From: Paracoccus aminophilus JCM 7686
GTDB taxonomy: Bacteria; Pseudomonadota; Alphaproteobacteria; Rhodobacterales; Rhodobacteraceae
Assembly: GCF_000444995.1 (NCBI RefSeq)
Contig: NC_022044.1
Span: 1-64,000 of the forward strand
Reading direction: 5' to 3'
Length of the DNA stretch: 64,000 bases
This document shows positions 40,985-51,198 of the stretch, piece by piece. Each line of letters opens with the position of its first letter. The first letter of the stretch is position 1. The position numbers were made by a program, and so were the translations under genes. The notes under the pieces were generated by a model, which searched no databases, had not been told where the DNA came from, and was given only the letters and a program-made list of their open reading frames with translations.

Positions 40985-42352
40985 ATGGAACTGAGCTGCT
41001 TCAAAGCCTATGATATTCGTGGCCGTCTGGGCGAAAACCTCGATGCGGCCATCGCCTATCGGATCGGGCGCGGCTTTGCCCGGGCGCTTGGCGCGCGCCG
41101 CGTGGTGCTGGGCCGCGACATCCGCGCCTCGTCCGAAGAGCTGGCAGCGGCGGTGTCGCGCGCGCTGATCGACGAAGGGGTCGAGGTGCTCGATCTCGGG
41201 CTCTGCGGCACCGAAGAGATGTATTTCGCGGTCAGCCATTTCGACGCCGATGGCGGGATCGAGGTCACCGCCTCGCATAATCCCATGGATTACAACGGGA
41301 TGAAGATGGTGCGCGCGGGCTCGGCACCGCTCGACACGGCAACCGGGCTCGCCGCGATCAAGACCCTGGCCGAGGCCGATGATTTCGGTCCGGCGCGTCC
41401 GGACGGCCAAAGCCGCGAGATCGGGGCCGAGGCGCGCGCGGCCTATGTCAGCCATGTTCTGGGCTTCGTCGATGTCGCGGCGCTGCGACCGCTGAAGATC
41501 CTCGTCAATGCCGGGAATGGCGCGGCCGGGCCGACCTTTGACGCGATCGCGGCGGGGCTGGCAGAGCGCGGCGCGCCCTTGAGCTTTATCCGTCTGCATC
41601 ACGAACCCGACGGCAGCTTTCCCAATGGCATCCCCAATCCGCTTTTGCCCGAAAACCAGCCGGTGACCGCCGAGGCGGTGCGCGCCCATGGCGCCGATCT
41701 CGGCCTCGCTTGGGACGGCGATTTCGACCGCTGCTTCTTCTTTGACGAAAGCGGCGGCTTCATCGACGGCGAATATATCGTTGGCCTGCTCGCGGCGGCC
41801 TTCTTGGCGCGCGAGCCCGGGGCGCGGATCGTCCATGACCCGCGCGTGATCTGGAACACCCGCGATCTGGTCGAGGCGGCGGGCGGCGAGCCGATTCAGG
41901 CGCGCACTGGACATGCGTTCCTCAAGGCCGCTTTGCGCGAATTCGACGCGATCTATGGCGGCGAGATGTCGGCGCATCACTATTTCCGCGATTTCATGTA
42001 TTGCGACAGCGGCATGATCCCCTGGCTTTTGGTGGCCGAATTGATGGGGCGCTCAGGCCAGCCGCTCTCGGCGCTGGTGGCCGAGCGGCGGCGCGCTTTC
42101 CCCTCCTCGGGTGAGATCAATTTCACGATCAGCGATGTCGCCGCCGCCCGCGCGCGGGTCGAGGCCGAATTCGCCGCAGAGGCGCTGTCGCGCGACGAGA
42201 TGGACGGGCTTTCGCTGGCCTTCCCAGACTGGCGCTTCAACCTGCGCGCCTCGAACACCGAGCCGGTCTTGCGGCTGAATGTCGAGGCCAAGGGTGACGC
42301 CGCCCTTCTGGCCGACCGGGTCGCGCGGCTGCGCGCGTTGATCACGGCTTAA
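40985..42352 (+). CDS. Phosphomannomutase/phosphoglucomutase
   Basis: 455-aa alpha-D-phosphohexomutase, interconverting mannose 1- and 6-phosphate (or glucose phosphates) for sugar-nucleotide supply. Catalytic phosphoserine Ser97 in TASHNPMDYNG, metal-binding loop DGDFDR with Asp244, and RASNTEPVLRLNVEA phosphate-binding motif near the end. ATG 40985 directly precedes the conserved CFKAYDIRGRLG segment; the frame opens upstream at 40880. It is 144 bp downstream of the ABC ATPase and convergent with the LuxR gene; no other polysaccharide genes are nearby. Confidence 0.92.
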   Translation: MELSCFKAYDIRGRLGENLDAAIAYRIGRGFARALGARRVVLGRDIRASSEELAAAVSRALIDEGVEVLDLGLCGTEEMYFAVSHFDADGGIEVTASHNPMDYNGMKMVRAGSAPLDTATGLAAIKTLAEADDFGPARPDGQSREIGAEARAAYVSHVLGFVDVAALRPLKILVNAGNGAAGPTFDAIAAGLAERGAPLSFIRLHHEPDGSFPNGIPNPLLPENQPVTAEAVRAHGADLGLAWDGDFDRCFFFDESGGFIDGEYIVGLLAAAFLAREPGARIVHDPRVIWNTRDLVEAAGGEPIQARTGHAFLKAALREFDAIYGGEMSAHHYFRDFMYCDSGMIPWLLVAELMGRSGQPLSALVAERRRAFPSSGEINFTISDVAAARARVEAEFAAEALSRDEMDGLSLAFPDWRFNLRASNTEPVLRLNVEAKGDAALLADRVARLRALITA

Positions 42353-42361
42353 GCGCGGCTC

Positions 42362-43423
42362 TCACGCCAGCCAGATCGCACTGGTCAGCACAGCGCGGAT
42401 GACCGCGCTTTGCCCGCTCGCGCCCATCCGGGCATAGATCCGTTTCGAGGCGCTGCGCGCGGTCTCGGCGGTCCAGCCAAGCTCTGTCGCCGCGTCTTGC
42501 AGCGAAAAGCCGTCGCAGAGAAGTTGGACCAGACGCGCCTCGCTGCGGCTGAGGCCAAGGCTCGCCGCGATCTGCGCCAGCGGCAGCGCGCGCGCCGGGC
42601 GCGGGCCGCGCAGATAAGCGGTCAGCGCGCCGCCGTCTTGCGCCGCGCCCGCATGGAAGACGAGTTCGAGCGGCGGATCTTGCGAAATCGCCAGCACGCG
42701 CCCGTTCTCCTCACCGCTTTGCGCGGCCAAAAGCGCGGTCTGAAACGCCTGCGCCGTGGCCGAATCGGGAAACTCGAGCCAGCCGTCCGAGCGTCGCCGC
42801 AAGCGTGGCGTGGCCGCGATCAGCTCTTGCGCGGTGACCGAGAGGTCAAGGATATTGCCCGCCGGCGTGAAGCGGATCCAGCCCGCGCCCAGACGGCGCA
42901 GCATCCCGAGATCGCGCGCCGCGCCCAGCCGCTCGTCGCGCAGCCGCCGCCAACCCAGCAGGGCCTGCGGCAGAAACGGCGTCAGGTTCGAGAGCTGCAA
43001 CCCGTCCACCGCGCGAAAATCCCGGTCGTCGCGTTGCAGCGCCAGAGCCGCGAATTCGCCCTGACCCAGCGCCGATTTCAAGGCGCGGGCATAGGGTTTC
43101 GGTCCGGGCTCGGCGGGCAGATCGGTTTCGGAATAGACGCGATCGCTGCGCATTTGCAGGCTCTGCGCCGCCGAAAGCGGCACCGGCGTGCCATGCTGCC
43201 AGAGCTCTTTCACGCGGCCATGCTGCTCGATGCGCAACAGCGCCGCGCTGGCTCCGGTCGCCTGCGCCAGTGTCGCAAGGAAGCCGAGCCAAAGCGCGTC
43301 GCCCGCGTCACTGTCGCTTGCGGCGCCGGTCGCCGTGCCAAGAGCGGCGGCGAACAAGGCGTTCAGAATATTGGTCTCTGTCGAAATGGCAGCGATCCCG
43401 AGGAAAGATAAAATACCCCCCAT
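42362..43423 (-). CDS. LuxR-type transcriptional regulator
   Basis: 353 aa with a C-terminal LuxR HTH (LGLSRSEARLVQLLCDGFSL, then QDAATELGWTAETARSASK) and an N-terminal GAF/PAS-like sensory part without recognised ligand residues. The only ATG compatible with its proximity to cysD is 43423, which lies inside a CCCCCC/GGGGGG palindrome and has no ribosome site; the frame continues upstream antisense to cysD, which cannot be coding. It is divergent from cysD with 66 bp between starts and convergent with the phosphomannomutase. It may regulate the sulfate-activation genes (inference). Confidence 0.82.
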   Translation of the reverse strand: MGGILSFLGIAAISTETNILNALFAAALGTATGAASDSDAGDALWLGFLATLAQATGASAALLRIEQHGRVKELWQHGTPVPLSAAQSLQMRSDRVYSETDLPAEPGPKPYARALKSALGQGEFAALALQRDDRDFRAVDGLQLSNLTPFLPQALLGWRRLRDERLGAARDLGMLRRLGAGWIRFTPAGNILDLSVTAQELIAATPRLRRRSDGWLEFPDSATAQAFQTALLAAQSGEENGRVLAISQDPPLELVFHAGAAQDGGALTAYLRGPRPARALPLAQIAASLGLSRSEARLVQLLCDGFSLQDAATELGWTAETARSASKRIYARMGASGQSAVIRAVLTSAIWLA

Positions 43424-43432
43424 TTGGGGGGT
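43415..43432. promoter_or_regulatory. Homopolymer palindrome over the LuxR gene start
   Basis: ACCCCCC-ATTT-GGGGGGT, a perfect inverted repeat with 7-bp arms. It covers the putative LuxR start codon and lies about 60 bp upstream of cysD. It could be an operator for the LuxR protein in the divergent promoter. Confidence 0.5.
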
Positions 43433-43489
43433 GTCTCGACTAGAGGGCAGGTCTAAAGCAGCGTCAACCTCATTCTGACGAGACGGCCC

Positions 43490-44395
43490 ATGGACACGAA
43501 AACCCTCACCCACCTGCAGCGGCTGGAAGCGGAAAGCATCCATATCCTGCGCGAAGTGGTTGCCGAAGCTGAAAACCCGGTGATGCTTTACAGCGTCGGC
43601 AAGGACAGCGCGGTCATGCTGCATCTGGCGAAAAAGGCCTTCTATCCGGCGCCGCCGCCCTTCCCGCTTTTGCATGTCGATACGACCTGGAAATTCCGCG
43701 CCATGTATGACCTGCGCGACAAGGCCGCGAAAGATGCGGGGATGGAGCTGCTGGTCTATCAAAACCCCGAAGCCAAGGAAAAGGGCGTGAACCCCTTCGA
43801 TCACGGCTCGCTGCACACCGATATGTGGAAGACCGAGGGGCTGAAACAGGCGCTCGATCTTTACAATTTCGACGTGGCCTTTGGCGGTGCGCGCCGCGAC
43901 GAGGAAAAGTCGCGCGCGAAAGAGCGGGTGTTTTCCTTCCGCTCGGCCAATCACCGCTGGGACCCGAAAAACCAGCGCCCGGAATTGTGGCGGCTTTACA
44001 ATGCGCGCAAGGCCAAGGGCGAAAGCGTGCGCGTCTTCCCGATCTCGAATTGGACCGAGCTGGATATCTGGCAATATATCTATCTCGAAAACATCGAGAT
44101 CGTGCCGCTCTATTTCTCGGCGCCGCGCCCGACGGTCGAGCGCGATGGGCTGATCCTGATGGTCGATGACGACCGCTTCCGCCTGAACCCGGGCGAAGAG
44201 CCGGTGACGCGCTCGATCCGCTTCCGCACGCTCGGGTGCTATCCGCTGACCGGCGCCGTCGAAAGCGAGGCGCAGACGCTGCCCGAGGTCATTCAGGAAA
44301 TGCTGCTGACCACCACGTCGGAGCGTCAGGGCCGCGCCATTGACCACGATCAGACCGCCTCGATGGAGAAGAAGAAGCAGGAAGGTTACTTCTGA
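43490..44395 (+). CDS. cysD: Sulfate adenylyltransferase subunit 2
   Basis: 301-aa catalytic subunit of ATP sulfurylase, making adenylylsulfate from sulfate and ATP. PP-loop [13 protein letters not shown] at residues about 24-36, [16 protein letters not shown], and [12 protein letters not shown] are family hallmarks. Length matches CysD. It is followed by cysN-cysC after 55 bp. No cysH or cysIJ is in this window. Confidence 0.96.
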   Translation: MDTKTLTHLQRLEAESIHILREVVAEAENPVMLYSVGKDSAVMLHLAKKAFYPAPPPFPLLHVDTTWKFRAMYDLRDKAAKDAGMELLVYQNPEAKEKGVNPFDHGSLHTDMWKTEGLKQALDLYNFDVAFGGARRDEEKSRAKERVFSFRSANHRWDPKNQRPELWRLYNARKAKGESVRVFPISNWTELDIWQYIYLENIEIVPLYFSAPRPTVERDGLILMVDDDRFRLNPGEEPVTRSIRFRTLGCYPLTGAVESEAQTLPEVIQEMLLTTTSERQGRAIDHDQTASMEKKKQEGYF

Positions 44396-44450
44396 TCTTT
44401 CCCGTGATCCTTGCCCGTCACGCTCCTCCTCTTTCCGGAATTTGCAGAAC

Positions 44451-46358
44451 ATGAACAGCAACGAACCGATTTATCAGACCGAGGCGCTCATTGCCGAGGA
44501 CATTCACGCCTATCTCGAAAAGCACCAGCACAAGACCATGCTGCGCTTCATCACCTGCGGCTCGGTCGATGATGGCAAATCGACCCTGATCGGGCGGCTG
44601 CTTTACGACAGCAAGATGATCTTCGAGGATCAGCTCGCCACGCTCGAAGCCGACAGCAAGCGCGTCGGCACGCAGGGTCAAGAGATCGACTTTGCGCTGC
44701 TGGTCGATGGGCTGGCCGCCGAGCGCGAGCAGGGCATTACCATCGACGTGGCCTACCGCTTCTTTGCCACTGAAAAGCGCAAGTTCATCGTCGCCGACAC
44801 CCCCGGTCACGAGCAATATACCCGCAATATGGTCACCGGCGCCTCGACCGCCGATCTCGCCGTGATCCTGATCGACGCGCGCAAGGGCGTGCTGACCCAG
44901 ACCCGGCGCCACAGCTATCTGGTCAAGCTTCTGGGCATCCGCCATATCGTTTTGGCGGTGAACAAGATGGATCTGGTCGATTACGATCAGGCGAGCTTTG
45001 AGCGCATCGTTTCGGATTACCGCGACTTCGCGCAAAGCATCGGCATCGAGGCCTTTACCGCGATCCCGATTTCGGGCTTCAAGGGCGACAATATCACCGC
45101 CAACAGCGAGAATATGCCTTGGTATCAGGGCACGGCGCTGCTGCCGCATCTCGAGGCGGTCGATGTCGATGCGACCGCAGATCAGGCCAAAGCCTTCCGG
45201 ATGCCGGTGCAATGGGTCAACCGTCCGAACCTCGATTTCCGGGGTTTCTCGGGGCTGATCGCGGCGGGCGCGGTGCGTCCGGGCGATGCGATCCGGGTGC
45301 TGCCCTCGGGCAAGACCTCGACGATTGCGCGGATTGTGGCACTTGGCGGCGACCGTGATCTGGCGGTGGCGGGCGAATCCGTCACGCTGACCTTGGCCGA
45401 TGAAATCGACTGCTCACGCGGGCAGGTCCTTGTCGCGGCCCAAGCGCCGCTGGAGGTCGCCGATCAGTTTGAAAGCACCATCGTCTGGATGGACGAGGCC
45501 GAAATGGTGCCGGGCCGGGCTTATTGGCTCAAGATCGGCACTCAGACGGTTTCGGCCACGGTTCACGCGCCGAAATACGAGGTGAACGTCAACACGCAAG
45601 AGCATCTCGCGACCAAGACGCTGGATCTCAATGCGATTGGCGTCGCGAATGTCACCACCGACCGCGAGATCCCTTTCGCGGCCTATGCCGACAACCGCGA
45701 TCTCGGTGGCTTCATCCTGATCGACAAGATGACCAACCGCACGGTGGCGGCCGGGATGATCCATTTCGCGCTGCGCCGCGCGCAAAACATCCACTGGCAG
45801 GCGACCGACATCGGCCGCGAGCATCATGCCGGGATGAAGCATCAGAAACCGGCGGTTCTGTGGCTGACCGGGCTCTCGGGCTCGGGCAAATCGACGATCG
45901 CGAATATTGTCGAGAAAAAGCTCGCGCGGATGAACCGCCACACCTTCCTGCTCGACGGCGACAACGTGCGTCACGGGCTGAACAAGGATCTGGGCTTCAC
46001 CGAGGCCGACCGCATCGAAAACATCCGCCGCGTCGGCGAAGTCGCCAAGCTGATGACCGATGCCGGTCTGATCGTCATCACCGCCTTCATCTCGCCGTTC
46101 CGCTCGGAGCGCGACATGGTGCGCTCGATGATGCAGCCCGGCGAATTCGTCGAGGTCTTTGTCGATACGCCGCTTGAAACCGCGGAAAGCCGTGATGTGA
46201 AAGGGCTTTATGCCAAGGCGCGCGCGGGGCAGCTCAAGAACTTCACCGGGATCGATTCCCCCTATGAAGCGCCCGATGCGCCCGAGCTGCGCATCGACAC
46301 CACCGCGATCAGTGCCGAAGAGGCCGCCGATCTCATCATCGCCCGGCTGATCCCCTGA
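44451..46358 (+). CDS. cysN/cysC: Bifunctional sulfate adenylyltransferase subunit 1 / APS kinase
   Basis: 635-aa fusion. CysN part (about 1-455) has GTPase motifs [26 protein letters not shown] and NKMDLVD; the CysC part (about 460-635) has Walker [23 protein letters not shown] and [12 protein letters not shown]. The protein activates CysD by GTP hydrolysis and phosphorylates APS to PAPS. ATG 44451 fits the conserved N-terminus; the frame opens upstream inside cysD. A 13-bp-stem terminator follows. Such cysNC fusions are known in alphaproteobacteria (NodQ type). Confidence 0.95.
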   Translation: MNSNEPIYQTEALIAEDIHAYLEKHQHKTMLRFITCGSVDDGKSTLIGRLLYDSKMIFEDQLATLEADSKRVGTQGQEIDFALLVDGLAAEREQGITIDVAYRFFATEKRKFIVADTPGHEQYTRNMVTGASTADLAVILIDARKGVLTQTRRHSYLVKLLGIRHIVLAVNKMDLVDYDQASFERIVSDYRDFAQSIGIEAFTAIPISGFKGDNITANSENMPWYQGTALLPHLEAVDVDATADQAKAFRMPVQWVNRPNLDFRGFSGLIAAGAVRPGDAIRVLPSGKTSTIARIVALGGDRDLAVAGESVTLTLADEIDCSRGQVLVAAQAPLEVADQFESTIVWMDEAEMVPGRAYWLKIGTQTVSATVHAPKYEVNVNTQEHLATKTLDLNAIGVANVTTDREIPFAAYADNRDLGGFILIDKMTNRTVAAGMIHFALRRAQNIHWQATDIGREHHAGMKHQKPAVLWLTGLSGSGKSTIANIVEKKLARMNRHTFLLDGDNVRHGLNKDLGFTEADRIENIRRVGEVAKLMTDAGLIVITAFISPFRSERDMVRSMMQPGEFVEVFVDTPLETAESRDVKGLYAKARAGQLKNFTGIDSPYEAPDAPELRIDTTAISAEEAADLIIARLIP

Positions 46359-46662
46359 CGAGGGCCTAAGGCGTTCATCAAGACGCTTGCCCAAAGACGG
46401 CCACAGATCTGATCTGTGGCCGTTTTCATTGGCGGCACAAAAACGCAACAAAACCGCGCGCGCGTGACAAAACTTCCCGTCAAAGTGGAGCGGCCAATTG
46501 TGCTATTCTCGCATAGGAAATATACAAATGCCGCGCCTCTACCTGCGGAAGAATAAACTTCTCGAAAAATGAAAGCGGATGTTTTCTCGATAACCCGATC
46601 GTAACCCGATACAGCCATTCTTCAGCAGAACCTCTCAAAGCTCTACCGACTCAGGACCTCCC
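46359..46662. other. Intergenic region cysNC to hybrid kinase
   Basis: 304 bp with the cysNC terminator at its left side and an AT-richer right part (about 46490-46600) that should hold the promoter of the hybrid kinase gene. No further repeats or operator were recognised. Confidence 0.5.
46397..46426 (+). terminator. Terminator after cysNC
   Basis: ACGGCCACAGATC pairs perfectly with GATCTGTGGCCGT (46397-46423, one central base), followed by TTT. Strong factor-independent terminator. Confidence 0.85.
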
Positions 46663-49600
46663 ATGACCGATTCTGCCCATCTGCCCGAGCCGTTGATCCA
46701 GCGCTGCCGCGAAACGGCGCTCTGCTTGGCCGAGCAGTTGAACTGCGCGATGCTGCGCGTTCTCTATTATGGGTTTGCCAAGGTCGATGTTCTGGCCGAA
46801 GCCGGGCCGGATCCGTTTCCTGCGGCGCCGGTCGTGCTCAAGGACGGGACGGACAGCCTGACGCAGGGTGCGGAGGGGGCGCAGCCGGTCTGGCGGCTGA
46901 CCTTGCCGATCACGGACAGCAAGGGCGCGGTTCTGGGTGTGATCGAGGCTGCGGGCCATGGCGCGGATGGGGTTGGCGCGGATGGGCTCGCGCTGGCGCG
47001 GCTTTTGCGCGACGGGATCGTCGATCAATTCGCGCTCTATCAGCGCCGCGCCGCCGATCCGATGGACATTGCCGGCGATCTTGACCGCGCGCGACAGGCG
47101 CAGGAAATCAGCGATTTCCGCTTCAAGATGCTGGTCGAAAACTCGCTCGACGATTTCTTCATGCATGACGACACCGGTCACTTCCTGCATGTGAATGACC
47201 GCGCGTGCCGCAGCCTTGGCTATACTCGTGAAGAGCTGCTGACCATGAGCGCCTCGGATGTGTCGAAAGACCTGACCCAAGAGGAAAAGGAAGAGCTTTA
47301 CCGCGTGACCGCCCCCGGGGCGACCGCGCGGATTTATGGCCATCACACGCGCAAGGACGGCACGACCTTCCCGGTGGAGGTGCTGATTTCCTGCCATCTG
47401 TTCGACGGGCAGAAAGTCTTTTTGGGCATGGTGCGCGACCGCACGGAAGAGGTGGCCTCGCAAGAGGCGCTCGAAAGCCTCAACCGGCAGCTTGAGGACC
47501 GCGTCGCCGCCCGCACCGAAGAGCTGCGCGATACCAGCGATCTCTTGCAGGCGGTGATCGATTCTGTCGCCGACACGATCACTCTGGTCGATACCGAAGG
47601 GCGCTTCCAGCTGGTGAACCGCGCGGCGATCTCGATCCTGCCGGGCGAATTCGCCGATATCCGTGGCCGCACCATCGAAGAGCTGCTCGGGCCGGAAAAA
47701 GCCCATGAATTCACCGCGCGCACGCGCCGGGTGCTCTGCACGGGCGAAAGCGAAACCGTCGAAGAGCTTTTGCTTGGGCGCGACGGTGAAAGCATCCGGC
47801 TGACGACGCGCACCCCGCGCCGCGATGATGAGGGCAATGTCACCGGGCTCGTGACGATTTCGCGCGATATCACCGAGCTCAAGCGCGACGAGATTGAGCT
47901 GAAGCTTGAGCGCGAGCGTATGACGCTGGCCGCCGAAGTGGGCGGGCTCGGGGTTCTGGAATATCGTCCGGCCAGCGGTGATCTGGTCTGCAGCGATGAG
48001 CTGCGCCGGATTTTCGGCCTCAGCGACACCGGGCTGCGGCTCGATAGCCTGCTCGCCTGCGTCGATCCCGAAGATCGCGCGCTTTTCCGGGCTGAGCTGG
48101 CCCCGCCTCTGGTCGAAGAGCCGATCGAGCCGATCCTCTTCCGCATCCGGGATGCCGAGGGGCAAGAGCGTTGGCTCTCGGCCGCGGCGCGCTATTTCCA
48201 CCAATCGGAATTCGTCGATGCCCGCGTCATCTGCGTTGTGCGCGATGTCACCGAACAGCATGTCGCCGAACGCAAGGTGCAAGACAGTTACGATGCGCTG
48301 CGTCGGGCTGAACGGCTGGCCCGGATCGGCTCGTGGTCGCTGGACCCGAAGACGAATATCTTGACCGCCTCGGAAATGCTCCATGAGATGAATGGGGTCA
48401 GTCAGGGGCAGGGCGTCGCGGTCGAGGACTTGCAAAAGATGATGCCGCCCGACGATTTTGCGCGCCTCGGCGTGGCCATCGAGCACTGTATCCGCACTGG
48501 CGAGCCCTATACCGTCGATGTGACCCATTACGACGCCGAGGGAGGCTCTTTCGCCGCCGAGATCCGCGGCGCCGCGGTGCGGGACGATGACGGTCAGCTG
48601 GTTGCGTTGTCCGGCACCGTGCAGGATGTGAGCGAACGCGAGGCCTCGCGCGCCCAGCTGACGGCGATTGCCGACAGCCTGCCCAATGGCGCGATCTACC
48701 GGCTCGATTTCCTGGCCCCCGATGTCGGGCTTGCGGGCACCGAGATCACCGGCGATGAGATGCGGGTTTCTTATGTCAGCGCGGGGATCGACAAGCTGAT
48801 CGGTGTCTCGGCTGAAAAGCTCGTGGCCGATCCGGGGCTGATCGTCGCCGCGATCCATCCCGACGACCGCGAACGCTATTTCGAGACCTCGCGCCGGGCT
48901 GCGGAAACCATGTCGGTCTTCGACTGCGAGTTCCGGGTCATCCGGCCAGATGGCGATCAGGCCTGGCTTCAGATCCGCTCGGCAGTGCGCGAATCCGATC
49001 AGGGGCAGGTCTGGGACGGCATCATTCTGGATGTCACCAAGGAATATGAAACCGCCGAGGCTCTGCGTCAGGCCAAAGATGCCGCCGAAGCCGCCGAGCG
49101 GGCGAAAAGCGAATTCCTGGCCACCATGAGCCATGAAATCCGCACGCCGATGAATGCGGTGATCGGCATGACCCGACTGGTAATGCAGACCGATCTGTCG
49201 CCCCGTCAGCACAATTACCTGACCAAGATCGACAGCTCGGCCCGGGTGCTGCTGGGCATCATCAACGATATTCTCGATGTGTCGCGGATTGAGGCGGGCG
49301 GGCTCGAACTGGAGGAGACCGATTTCACGCTGGAATCGGTGCTTGAGACCTTGTCGAACGCAACCTCGCTCAAGGCCGAGGAAAAGGGGCTGGAGATCGT
49401 CTATGCGATCTCGCCCTCGGTGCCGCGCCAGCTTTGCGGCGATCCCTTGCGTCTGGGACAGGTGTTGATCAATCTGGTCAGCAATGCCGTCAAATTCACC
49501 GAACGCGGCGAGATCGTGGTTTCGGCCGAACTGCTGCCCCCTCAGGTGCCGGGCCAAAGGCCGCTGATCCAATTCTCGATCCGTGACACCGGCATCGGGC

Positions 49601-51030
49601 TCACCCCGGAACAAAGCTTGTCGCTGTTCAAGCCCTTCTCGCAAGCCGACACCCGCACCGCGCGCCGCTTTGGTGGCACCGGTCTGGGGCTGTCGATCAG
49701 CAAGAAGCTGGTCGAGTTGATGGGTGGCGAAATCCGGGTCGAAAGCCAGCTTGGCCGGGGCAGCACCTTCTCGTTTACCTTCGCCAGCATCGGCTCAAGC
49801 GCCTCAGAGCTGCGCATGAGCGATCTTTTCCAAGGCAAGCGCGCGCTGATCGTCGATGATATGGCAACCTCGCGCGAGACCTTGTCGAATATGATCGGCC
49901 AGTTCGGCGTCGTCGCGCAAAGCGTCTCGTCGGGCGCCGAGGCGTTGGCCGTGCTGCATGAGGCGGCTGCCCGCAACCGGCCCTTCGACATTGTGCTGAT
50001 GGATTGGCGGATGCCGGGCATGGACGGGGTCGAAACCGCGCGCATGATCCGCAACGACCGCTTTTTGCGCACCACCCCCGCCGTGCTCATGGTGACGGCC
50101 CATGCCGGTGACGAGATTTTGCGCAAGGTCGATTTGCTGGATCTGCAGGGGCTTTTGATCAAACCCGTCACAGAATCAATGCTTTACAATGCGGTCCAGC
50201 AGGTTTTCGAAATCAGCAGCCGCGCCGAAGTTCAGCTGGCCGCAAGCACAGCGGTGCAGGGCGGGACGAGCTATCCCGCGATCATTCGCGGGCGTCGCGT
50301 GCTCGTGGTGGACGACAACCTGTTCAATCTTGAGGTCGCGGCCGATTTTCTCGAATTGGCGGGTGTTCTCGTGACCAAAGCGGAATCGGGCTTCGAGGCG
50401 CTTCGGCGGCTGCAAACGGAAGATTTCGACGCAGTCCTGATGGATATGCAGATGCCCGATATGGACGGGCTGGAAACCACGCGGCGCATTCGCCAAAACC
50501 CGGAGTGGCTGGGGCTGCCGGTGATTGCGCTGACCGCGCAGGCTCGGATCGAGGACCGCGAGGCGACGCTTCAAGTCGGCATGACCGCCCATCTGACCAA
50601 GCCCATCGACGAAAAGCTGATGTATGCGACTCTCGCTGGTGTGCTCGAAGAGGAAGGCTTGCTGCTCGAGGCCGAGGTCACGGCAGAGCTGGCGCAGCCG
50701 CAGATCATCGACCTGTCGCAGACGCTCGCACGAGTGCATGGCGATGAAAGCCGGATGCGCCGGATGATTGAGCTGTTCGTGCGCGACTTCTCGGACTGTC
50801 CCGGCCAGTTGCGCGATGCCTTGGCGGTCGGCGACAGCCGGACGTTGGCGGCGGTCGCGCATCGCGCGCGCGGCGTTGCCGGCTATTTCGCCGCCGATCG
50901 TCTTTTCCGCGATGCCGAGGCCTTGGAGCTGCTGATTTACGACGATGCGCAAGCAGCACTTGAAAAACCGACTTTCCTGCTGGTAAAAAGTCTTGAAGAC
51001 GTGCTTTCGGCCTGTCGGGCGGCTCTCTGA
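46663..51030 (+). CDS. Multi-PAS hybrid histidine kinase with two receivers and Hpt
   Basis: 1455 aa, no membrane segment, so a cytosolic sensor. Order: an N-terminal about 120-residue part of GAF-like character; five PAS-like domains (about 150-260, 295-410, 425-540, 545-665, 665-795); HisKA with His824 (FLATMSHEIRTPMN); HATPase about 920-1045 (NLVSNAVKFT, GTGLGLSISKKLVELMGG); receiver 1 with Asp1114 (LMDWRMPG); receiver 2 with Asp1261 (LMDMQMPDMDG); and a C-terminal Hpt with His1400 (AHRARGVAGYF). This is a complete internal phosphorelay like BarA/EvgS-class kinases. No response regulator with a DNA-binding output is adjacent, so its target is elsewhere. A weak GGGC-ATTT-GCCC hairpin with TTTT follows at 51042-51058. 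Confidence 0.93.
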   Translation: MTDSAHLPEPLIQRCRETALCLAEQLNCAMLRVLYYGFAKVDVLAEAGPDPFPAAPVVLKDGTDSLTQGAEGAQPVWRLTLPITDSKGAVLGVIEAAGHGADGVGADGLALARLLRDGIVDQFALYQRRAADPMDIAGDLDRARQAQEISDFRFKMLVENSLDDFFMHDDTGHFLHVNDRACRSLGYTREELLTMSASDVSKDLTQEEKEELYRVTAPGATARIYGHHTRKDGTTFPVEVLISCHLFDGQKVFLGMVRDRTEEVASQEALESLNRQLEDRVAARTEELRDTSDLLQAVIDSVADTITLVDTEGRFQLVNRAAISILPGEFADIRGRTIEELLGPEKAHEFTARTRRVLCTGESETVEELLLGRDGESIRLTTRTPRRDDEGNVTGLVTISRDITELKRDEIELKLERERMTLAAEVGGLGVLEYRPASGDLVCSDELRRIFGLSDTGLRLDSLLACVDPEDRALFRAELAPPLVEEPIEPILFRIRDAEGQERWLSAAARYFHQSEFVDARVICVVRDVTEQHVAERKVQDSYDALRRAERLARIGSWSLDPKTNILTASEMLHEMNGVSQGQGVAVEDLQKMMPPDDFARLGVAIEHCIRTGEPYTVDVTHYDAEGGSFAAEIRGAAVRDDDGQLVALSGTVQDVSEREASRAQLTAIADSLPNGAIYRLDFLAPDVGLAGTEITGDEMRVSYVSAGIDKLIGVSAEKLVADPGLIVAAIHPDDRERYFETSRRAAETMSVFDCEFRVIRPDGDQAWLQIRSAVRESDQGQVWDGIILDVTKEYETAEALRQAKDAAEAAERAKSEFLATMSHEIRTPMNAVIGMTRLVMQTDLSPRQHNYLTKIDSSARVLLGIINDILDVSRIEAGGLELEETDFTLESVLETLSNATSLKAEEKGLEIVYAISPSVPRQLCGDPLRLGQVLINLVSNAVKFTERGEIVVSAELLPPQVPGQRPLIQFSIRDTGIGLTPEQSLSLFKPFSQADTRTARRFGGTGLGLSISKKLVELMGGEIRVESQLGRGSTFSFTFASIGSSASELRMSDLFQGKRALIVDDMATSRETLSNMIGQFGVVAQSVSSGAEALAVLHEAAARNRPFDIVLMDWRMPGMDGVETARMIRNDRFLRTTPAVLMVTAHAGDEILRKVDLLDLQGLLIKPVTESMLYNAVQQVFEISSRAEVQLAASTAVQGGTSYPAIIRGRRVLVVDDNLFNLEVAADFLELAGVLVTKAESGFEALRRLQTEDFDAVLMDMQMPDMDGLETTRRIRQNPEWLGLPVIALTAQARIEDREATLQVGMTAHLTKPIDEKLMYATLAGVLEEEGLLLEAEVTAELAQPQIIDLSQTLARVHGDESRMRRMIELFVRDFSDCPGQLRDALAVGDSRTLAAVAHRARGVAGYFAADRLFRDAEALELLIYDDAQAALEKPTFLLVKSLEDVLSACRAAL

Positions 51031-51081
51031 TTCGTTTTTCAGGGCATTTGCCCGTTTTATAGGCAGAATTCGGTGTGGTTC

Positions 51082-51125
51082 TCGACCTATTGGTTGAGGG
51101 CGCCTCGGCCTATTGGCTGAGTGCG
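51082..51125. repeat. Direct repeat upstream of fhs
   Basis: TCGACCTATTGGTTGAGGGCG (51082-51102) is repeated as TCGGCCTATTGGCTGAGTGCG (51105-51125), 17 of 21 matching, period 23 bp. It lies about 75 bp before the fhs start. Two in-phase copies about two helical turns apart may be a regulator-binding site. Confidence 0.6.
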
Positions 51126-51198
51126 ACACTTTCTCTGTATCTCCGCGACGGCGTGGCTGGTTATCCAAAAGACTGAGCCCCGCCAGCAGGAGATACGA

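Noticed and set aside
43424..44461. N-terminal extension of the LuxR protein to 699 aa
   Set aside because: The whole extension is antisense to cysD.
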